Under the pieces are notes generated by a model that was not told the origin of the DNA, did not search any database, and was given only the letters and a program-made list of their open reading frames with translations. The translations under genes and the position numbers were made by a program. Positions 36,733 to 41,434 of a stretch of 41,434 nt of DNA are shown one piece after another; positions within the stretch are counted from its first letter, which is position 1; every line of letters starts with the position of its first letter. The DNA is from Clostridia bacterium (lineage in GTDB: Bacteria; Bacillota; Clostridia; Christensenellales; UBA1242): assembly GCA_017619495.1 (NCBI GenBank), contig JAFZSF010000026.1, positions 1 through 41,434 on the forward strand, written 5' to 3'.

Positions 36733-37370
36733 CTGTTTTTAATATTAACGCCTTTGGGAGCTAAGATATACTCGGAGCTTGTTTTTTGCATAATCATGCC
36801 GCCGATTGCGTTAACAAACCCACAAATGTAATCCAAAAATCTTTGTGCTTCGGGTAGCGCAAAACGAGCCAGTGAAACAATGCAAGCGTTACCGTTAGCT
36901 AAGTTCGTTAAGATAGTAGAAATTTCGGCCGAAGTTTGTGGTGCAATCACCAATAAATTTTGATTAGCACTGACTTGCCCCAATAGGGCGTTATCAAAAT
37001 TATTGGATAAGTTATTGTGTGTATTAAAAAATTGTTGTGTCGGTTGTGATTCAACCGTGGTAGTTTGGGTGGCAGACTGTACTGGTGTTGGTTGTGCAAC
37101 TTGAATCAAAGACGGGGTAGCGCCATGCGTTAACCCGCTGTCGCCTAAAAGAACGGAAGCCGCTTCCATGCGCTGTTCTTCCAATGTTGGTTGAGCTGAT
37201 GGCATTGTAGTTGTTTCAGCCGCGATTGGATTTGCGACCGGTTCCGCACCATCGCTTGTCTCAAAATTTTCTTCGTCAAGATTTTCTGTGTCAGAATCCA
37301 TTGCCGATTCTGGTTGAACTTTTTTCTTTTCAATGGTAAGACCGTTTTTCAAAATGTGAAATAAACCCAT
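36729..37370 (-). CDS. sepF: Cell division protein SepF
   Basis: 213 residues. The N-terminus MGLFHILKNGLTIEKKK could be the membrane-binding amphipathic helix. Residues 20-125 are a Glu/Thr/Gln/Pro-rich linker. The C-terminal domain (about 125-213) has the SepF pattern: a stretch of variable sequence, then NGNACIVSLARFALPEAQRF and LDYICGFVNAIGGMIMQKTS, ending YILAPKGVNI. SepF tethers FtsZ to the membrane in Gram-positive bacteria and archaea. The gene is not in the usual yggS-sepF-ylmG cluster but stands divergent from gpsA. Confidence 0.85.
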   Translation of the reverse strand: MGLFHILKNGLTIEKKKVQPESAMDSDTENLDEENFETSDGAEPVANPIAAETTTMPSAQPTLEEQRMEAASVLLGDSGLTHGATPSLIQVAQPTPVQSATQTTTVESQPTQQFFNTHNNLSNNFDNALLGQVSANQNLLVIAPQTSAEISTILTNLANGNACIVSLARFALPEAQRFLDYICGFVNAIGGMIMQKTSSEYILAPKGVNIKNS

Positions 37371-37375
37371 AACAT

Positions 37376-37404
37376 ATTATCGCGCAGATTTTAATTGTTT
37401 GCAA
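37376..37404 (-). promoter_or_regulatory. sepF promoter, predicted near-leaderless
   Basis: On the minus strand TTGCAA (37404-37399), 17-nt spacer, GATAAT (37381-37376), 5 nt before the ATG at 37370. No Shine-Dalgarno site is seen. The -35 hexamer is its own reverse complement and overlaps the -35 area of gpsA. Confidence 0.5.
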
Positions 37405-37423
37405 TTAGATTTATTGTTATAAT
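37395..37423 (+). promoter_or_regulatory. gpsA promoter, predicted leaderless
   Basis: TATAAT (37418-37423), with TTGTTT (37395-37400) 17 nt upstream as a weak -35, lies 7 nt before ATG 37431. The in-frame TTG at 37395 and ATG at 37422 are promoter sequence, which decides the start. Confidence 0.6.
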
Positions 37424-37430
37424 GATTATT

Positions 37431-38408
37431 ATGAATCGAATTACTGTTTTAGGTTGTGGGCGTTGGGCGTCATTTCATGCATGGTATCAAATTGAAAAAC
37501 TACATAACGATGTAACTATGTGGGGGCGTGGTGACTCGTATTTTGTTCAATTAAAAGAAACTCGCAAGAATAGTTATCTTACTTTACCGGAAACTTTACG
37601 ATTTAGTACTGATTTACAAGCTAGTATTGATTTTGCCGATACAATTATCGTTGCCATTGCAGCGCAAGGCCTGCAAGAGTTTTCTAAGCAAATTGGTGAA
37701 TATAAACCACAGAATAAAACTTTCGTTTTGTGTATGAAAGGGATTGACCAAAACACTGGCGAAAGATTAAGCGAAATTTTGCGTAAAAACATTGACGATA
37801 GCAATCATATTTGTGTATGGGTGGGACCGGGTCATGTTGAAGAATTGACCGCAGGACACCAAAATATGATGGTAATGGCTGGTGACGATAAAGCTACTGT
37901 TAAAAAACTTATTAACATGTTTACCAGCCCCTTAATTACTATTCTCATGAACGATGATTTATTAGGGGTAGAGGTTGGTGCCGCAGCGAAAAATGTAATG
38001 GGTATTGCTGCTGGTATTTTGGACGGTCTAGGCCAGTCTTCGTTAAAAGGTGCCTTAATGGTGCGTGGCTGTTATGAAGTTTCCTTGTTAATTGAGAAAA
38101 TGGGGGGCAACCGTATGACAGCTTTTGGTATGAGCCATTTGGGCGATTTTGAAGCAACACTATTTAGTAAAAATAGTCATAACCGTCGCTATGGTGAAGA
38201 ATTTATTCAAGATTGTTTATCCGATGATATTGGCACTGCCGAAGGTGTTAGCACTGCAAAGGCTATTCATGTTTTGGCTGATAAATATGGTGTAGTTATG
38301 CCAATAACTAACACTATATATAGTATTTTACATTGCAACGGCAGTAAAAAGCATGTAATCAATGATTTGTTTGAAATGGTCAAACAAAAGGAATTTGATT
38401 ATGAATAA
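37431..38408 (+). CDS. gpsA: NAD(P)H-dependent glycerol-3-phosphate dehydrogenase
   Basis: 325 residues. It reduces dihydroxyacetone phosphate to sn-glycerol-3-phosphate for phospholipid synthesis. The Rossmann start is ITVLGCGRWASFHA (family GxGxWG; here Gly after Trp is Ala). VCVWVGPGHVEELTAG-like text corresponds to the SGPSxAxE segment, with GH replacing the usual SF/SH residues. GVEVGAAAKNVMGIAAGILD contains the catalytic Lys. The C-terminal domain has NRRYGEEF and AEGVSTAKAI. The start at 37431 follows the promoter evidence. Its 3' end overlaps tgt by 8 nt. Confidence 0.92.
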   Translation: MNRITVLGCGRWASFHAWYQIEKLHNDVTMWGRGDSYFVQLKETRKNSYLTLPETLRFSTDLQASIDFADTIIVAIAAQGLQEFSKQIGEYKPQNKTFVLCMKGIDQNTGERLSEILRKNIDDSNHICVWVGPGHVEELTAGHQNMMVMAGDDKATVKKLINMFTSPLITILMNDDLLGVEVGAAAKNVMGIAAGILDGLGQSSLKGALMVRGCYEVSLLIEKMGGNRMTAFGMSHLGDFEATLFSKNSHNRRYGEEFIQDCLSDDIGTAEGVSTAKAIHVLADKYGVVMPITNTIYSILHCNGSKKHVINDLFEMVKQKEFDYE

Positions 38409-39534
38409 CGAATATTTTTCATTTGTAGTTACTGGTAAATCTTCAGAATGTTTTGCACGTACGGGAATTTTTACAACACCGCATGGTAAAATCGAAACAC
38501 CGATTTTTATGCCGGTGGGAACACGCGCTTCAGTAAAGGGTTTGGCGCCAGAGGAAGTTGAAGCCGCTGGTGCACAAATAATTTTAGCGAATACTTACCA
38601 TTGCTTTTTGCGGCCTGGGGCAGATATCGTAGCACAAGCGGGCGATTTACATCAGTTCATGCATTGGCACAAGCCTATTTTGACCGATAGTGGTGGTTTT
38701 CAAGTTTTTTCCTTGGAAAATTTGCGTAAAGTCGATGATGATGGCGTTTCGTTTAAAAGTCATATCGATGGTAAAATTTTTAAATTTACACCAGAAAATA
38801 ACATGGAAGTTCAACATAAACTTGGGGCGGATATAATTATGCAATTGGATATTTGTTCGCCATACGGAGCAACCCGTGAACAAGTTATTGAAGCCGATAT
38901 GCGCACGGTAGATTGGTTGAAAAGGTGTTATTTAGCCCATCAAAACCCTAAACAAGCTCTTTTCCCAATTATTCAAGGTAATTTTTATAAGGATTTACGT
39001 CTGAAAAGTTTGGAAAATGCGCGACCTTATATTAAACATGGAATTGCCATAGGTGGCTTAGCAATTGGCGAACCCTTTGCGGTATTGAAAGAACATTTGC
39101 AAAACTTGGCACCGCATTTGCCAGTTGAAGTTCCACATTATTTAATGGGTGCCGGTACACCTGATTATATTTTTGAAGGCGTTGAAAATGGTATTGATAT
39201 GTTTGACTGTGTGTACCAAACGCGCATGGCGCGTCACGGTATGGCAATAACTGATGACGGTAATATTAATCTGCGCAATCAAAAATATCAAACCGATTTC
39301 ACACCGATTCAGTCCGATTGTCAATGTTATGCCTGTCGTAATTATACTAAGGCTTATATTCGTCATTTAATTACGGTAGGGGAAATGTTTGGTGCGCGTT
39401 TACTATCGTTGCATAATATTCACTGGACTTTGCAGTTGATGGATCGCATTCGTACGGCAATCCGCGAGGATCGTTTTGTTGCTTATAAAAAAGCATTTTA
39501 CGAACGCTTCTATCATGACGATGAACATAAATAA
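38401..39534 (+). CDS. tgt: Queuine/preQ1 tRNA-ribosyltransferase (tRNA-guanine transglycosylase)
   Basis: 377 residues. It exchanges guanine 34 for a queuosine precursor in tRNAs with GUN anticodons. Signatures are TPIFMPVGTRASVKGL, LTDSGGFQVFSL with the catalytic Asp, GGLAIGEP, and the zinc site CQCYACRNYTKAYIRHL. The nucleophile loop reads FDCVYQTRMARHG where most have FDCVxPTRxARxG, a Pro to Gln change. ATG 38401 has AAAGGA about 8 nt upstream, inside gpsA, and gives the normal N-terminus. It is co-transcribed with gpsA. Confidence 0.96.
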   Translation: MNNEYFSFVVTGKSSECFARTGIFTTPHGKIETPIFMPVGTRASVKGLAPEEVEAAGAQIILANTYHCFLRPGADIVAQAGDLHQFMHWHKPILTDSGGFQVFSLENLRKVDDDGVSFKSHIDGKIFKFTPENNMEVQHKLGADIIMQLDICSPYGATREQVIEADMRTVDWLKRCYLAHQNPKQALFPIIQGNFYKDLRLKSLENARPYIKHGIAIGGLAIGEPFAVLKEHLQNLAPHLPVEVPHYLMGAGTPDYIFEGVENGIDMFDCVYQTRMARHGMAITDDGNINLRNQKYQTDFTPIQSDCQCYACRNYTKAYIRHLITVGEMFGARLLSLHNIHWTLQLMDRIRTAIREDRFVAYKKAFYERFYHDDEHK

Positions 39535-39547
39535 GTACAAATTTTGG

Positions 39548-39576
39548 TTGTATTTGCTGGTAAAATAAGCTATAAT
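39548..39576 (+). promoter_or_regulatory. yajC promoter, predicted leaderless
   Basis: TTGTAT (39548-39553), 17-nt spacer, TATAAT (39571-39576), 7 nt before ATG 39584. No Shine-Dalgarno site is present. Confidence 0.65.
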
Positions 39577-39583
39577 ACTTATT

Positions 39584-40024
39584 ATGGTAAGTAATATTGT
39601 TTCTTATATCTTAATTGGTGTCCTATTGTTAGGCATGGTTGTCTTAATGTTAGTGCAAGGACGCCGTCAAAAGAAAGCACAAGAAGATTATATGTCAATG
39701 TTAGATACATTGCGTCCAGGGGTAAAAGTTAAAATGGCATCTGGTTTGTTGGGACGCATTAAAGAAATCCGTGAAGAAGCACCAGGTTTTAAAACTATTA
39801 CTTTGCATATTGGTGAAAAGAATCCTGTTGAGATGACTTTTGTAATTGAGGCGGTACAGGGCATTGTTAACGAAGAGGCAATTAATAAAATTAACGCTGA
39901 AAAAGCAATAGCGAGTGTTGGAGCGGAAAAGGCAACCGAAGACAACAAGTCCGAAGTTAGTGCTACTGATGTGAAACTCGCCAAGGCTGCTTCCAAAAAG
40001 CAAACAGTAAATAAAAACAAGTAA
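39584..40024 (+). CDS. yajC: Preprotein translocase subunit YajC
   Basis: 146 residues. A single N-terminal membrane span (about 3-25, ends VLMLVQGRRQKKAQEDY) is followed by the YajC core LRPGVKVKMASGLLGRIKEI, which fits the family GDxVxTxGGxxGxI motif loosely. The last 45 residues are a charged Ala/Lys/Glu tail. YajC associates with SecDF in the Sec translocon. tgt-yajC adjacency is the classic arrangement, but here each has a separate promoter and secD does not follow. The 3' end overlaps the opposing YkvI-like gene by 62 nt. Confidence 0.88.
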   Translation: MVSNIVSYILIGVLLLGMVVLMLVQGRRQKKAQEDYMSMLDTLRPGVKVKMASGLLGRIKEIREEAPGFKTITLHIGEKNPVEMTFVIEAVQGIVNEEAINKINAEKAIASVGAEKATEDNKSEVSATDVKLAKAASKKQTVNKNK

Positions 40025-40934
40025 ATGCACCAATTAGTGGATAACCATGTTGAATAATGTGGGTAAAGCCGTAAAATGATGCTATGAATGCGATTAAACA
40101 GATACAAGCCGTTGTTACGCACGGCTTGTTTTTTGTTACGGGAAAAATCTTTTGTGTGCATTTTATAATGGCAAATAGTGCGGTGTATTGGCTGGTTAAG
40201 ATTGCTAGTAGTATAATGACTGTGGTAATAGGGGTTGGAACAGCACTGAGCAGTGGCATAGGATCAGTTTCAGTGTGAGTTGTCTTGATGGTGATTAAAA
40301 TTATGGTGAGTAAAAATGTAACAAAAATGGCAGTAATTAGTCCGGCCCAAAGTAGTGTGTTGCGCTTGTGCCGTTTTGCGTTAGCGATAATTAGCTCGGG
40401 AAACATAAAACAGTTTAATCCAGCGTACATGATTGCCCAATAAATTGTTGGCATAGTGTGTTTCCAATTTATGGCTTTTGTATCGATGAAATTAGCTAAT
40501 CGTGGTAGTGTGGTGGATGTGATTAGTATGATAATTGCAGCTACAATTATTGTGTTAAGACGCGTCAGTTTCTGTATGTCTGACAGGGCGAAAATTGCAC
40601 TACAGAGCAGTGAAATAAGGCAAATCCAGTGGTTGGTAATTTGTGTAATTCCAGCTGTCATGGCGGTATATAGTATTAAATATATTATAACAATACCTAT
40701 ATGTAGGGTTTTGCTTATTTTGGGGCTTGATTTATACACGGTTTGTTCTGTTCGGGGGTAAAATAAAAATATTTCCAATGTAATCATACCAAAAATCCCA
40801 ATTCCAACGATTGTTGCCGTTAGTCTAACGGGAATTTGCCAATTGCCAAAAAAAGTGATTATTTCGGCACCCGTGGCAAAACCTGCCCCGATAATTGAAC
40901 CCAAAAACAGCATTGTGCTTTCAAAAATCGCCAT
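39963..40934 (-). CDS. YkvI-like membrane transporter (APC superfamily)
   Basis: 323 residues and about ten hydrophobic segments. The N-terminal FLGSIIGAGFATGAEIITFF is the YkvI/APC first-helix motif (IGAGFASGxE). LNCFMFPELIIANAKRHKRN continues the family pattern. The substrate is unknown. Codons are A/C-rich (CTA, ATA, ACA, ATC), as in other minus-strand genes here, so the gene is probably native. The first ATG (40934) gives the correct distance to the motif but has no ribosome site; TATAAT overlaps the start. The 3' end overlaps yajC by 62 nt. Confidence 0.75.
   Translation of the reverse strand: MAIFESTMLFLGSIIGAGFATGAEIITFFGNWQIPVRLTATIVGIGIFGMITLEIFLFYPRTEQTVYKSSPKISKTLHIGIVIIYLILYTAMTAGITQITNHWICLISLLCSAIFALSDIQKLTRLNTIIVAAIIILITSTTLPRLANFIDTKAINWKHTMPTIYWAIMYAGLNCFMFPELIIANAKRHKRNTLLWAGLITAIFVTFLLTIILITIKTTHTETDPMPLLSAVPTPITTVIILLAILTSQYTALFAIIKCTQKIFPVTKNKPCVTTACICLIAFIASFYGFTHIIQHGYPLIGAFTCFYLLFAFWKQPWRVSHQ
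40104..40134 (+). terminator. Rho-independent terminator for yajC, inside the opposing gene
   Basis: A perfect 9-bp stem, ACAAGCCGT (40104-40112) with ACGGCTTGT (40121-40129), an 8-nt loop and a run of T up to 40134. It lies 80 nt past the yajC stop and inside the coding sequence of the minus-strand YkvI-like gene. Confidence 0.75.
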
Positions 40935-40940
40935 TATAGC

Positions 40941-41434
40941 TTAATTCCAAACTTGAATGTCCTCATAAGGTACATCTTCGGTATGCGGTCTGTATACAAC
41001 GCCATCTAAGAAAGCTGGATTTGTCATTGCTATTACTGAACCATAGAGCGGGAATGGCTCAGTCTTCACAATAAGTAGAACATAAGGATTTTCCTTTGAT
41101 GTATAAACGCTGTCGTCGGGATGGATAAGGTAATTGATCGAATCCTTGTATTCACCCTTAAAATCACTGACTTTACCGATATACTTATCCTGTGTGTATG
41201 CGGACGCATCAATCTCGGTATTATCATTATATGTTACACCATTCCATTCAATAGTGCAACGAAACAAACACCACATATTGCCGCCACCATTTGAAGGATT
41301 TTCAGGATTTTCAGGAACGCTCTGTGTTGCAGGCTCGGTTTGCTGAACAGGCGGAGTAGTCTGCTGCATAGGAGCTTCAGTCTGCAACGCAGGGGCTTCT
41401 GTTGCTCTCTGTGACTCAGTATTAGTATTTGCGA
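40941..41434 (-). CDS. Unrecognised secreted-type protein, 3' part, with foreign codon usage
   Basis: The frame is open at the window edge, so the 5' end is missing. What is seen is a Pro/Gln/Thr/Glu-rich low-complexity stretch of about 45 residues (MQQTTPPVQQTEPATQSVPE and similar), then NPENPSNGGGNMWCLFRCTI, then a compact domain with GVTYNDNTEIDASAYTQDKY and a VWN end. I do not recognise the domain. The layout resembles a linker plus an extracellular domain. Gln is mainly CAG (about 7 of 9), Lys mainly AAG and Arg partly AGA, unlike all other genes in the window. It is transcribed towards the YkvI-like gene, with a 6-nt gap. Confidence 0.6.
   Translation of the reverse strand, partial: ANTNTESQRATEAPALQTEAPMQQTTPPVQQTEPATQSVPENPENPSNGGGNMWCLFRCTIEWNGVTYNDNTEIDASAYTQDKYIGKVSDFKGEYKDSINYLIHPDDSVYTSKENPYVLLIVKTEPFPLYGSVIAMTNPAFLDGVVYRPHTEDVPYEDIQVWN

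Noticed and set aside
36733-36790. Possible terminator after map (AGCT pairing followed by six T)
   Set aside because: The stem is only four base pairs with a long loop, and it lies in the coding sequence of sepF; too weak to call.

Overview
The window comes from a low-GC, compactly packed bacterial chromosome, most likely an uncultured anaerobic Clostridia-type member of the Bacillota. The evidence is a zinc-ribbon S14, SepF, a YlbJ-like membrane protein, a zinc-lid adenylate kinase, an oxygen-independent ribonucleotide reductase (NrdD/NrdG) and large InlB-repeat/BspA-type leucine-rich-repeat surface proteins. No rRNA or other marker fixes the genus. No phage, IS element, CRISPR array or secondary-metabolite cluster is visible.

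Layout. 1-6120: the tail of a multi-span glycosyltransferase, a Nudix hydrolase, tRNA-Lys(CTT) with its own promoter and terminator, a histidine phosphatase with foreign codon usage, and a deoxynucleotide-supply operon nrdD-nrdG-dut behind a candidate NrdR operator. 6139-11627: a translation/RNA operon infB-rbfA-nrnA-truB followed by an endonuclease-IV-like gene. 11659-23619: a 2047-residue InlB/LRR surface protein, alr, rsmD, a YlbJ-like gene, a nucleoside phosphorylase, a DUF1828-like small protein and a second, 735-residue LRR membrane protein. 23623-36732: one long S10-spc superoperon running rpsJ-rplC-rplD-rplW-rplB-rpsS-rplV-rpsC-rplP-rpmC-rpsQ-rplN-rplX-rplE-rpsN-rpsH-rplF-rplR-rpsE-rpmD-rplO-secY-adk-map. 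36729-40934: sepF (-), gpsA-tgt (+), yajC (+) and a YkvI-like transporter (-). 40941-41434: the 3' part of a gene whose codon usage does not match the rest of the window.

The gene set is mostly housekeeping and the operons are functionally coherent: dNTP synthesis with dUTP clean-up; initiation, 30S maturation and tRNA modification; ribosome synthesis with the Sec channel, adenylate kinase and N-terminal Met removal. Stop/start overlaps (TAATG, ATGA) are frequent inside the operons.

The most interesting signals are four. First, several first-in-operon genes have a sigma70-type -10 box only 5-7 nt before ATG and no Shine-Dalgarno site, which predicts leaderless mRNAs, whereas operon-internal genes carry strong AGGAGG-like sites. 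Second, L22, S17, L24 and L30 carry long Ala/Lys/Thr-rich low-complexity tails, and S3 and S5 are also extended. Third, the S10 operon has a structured 5' leader with two mutually exclusive pairings. Fourth, there is a composition break at about 40935-40941, which could be transfer or contig chimerism.
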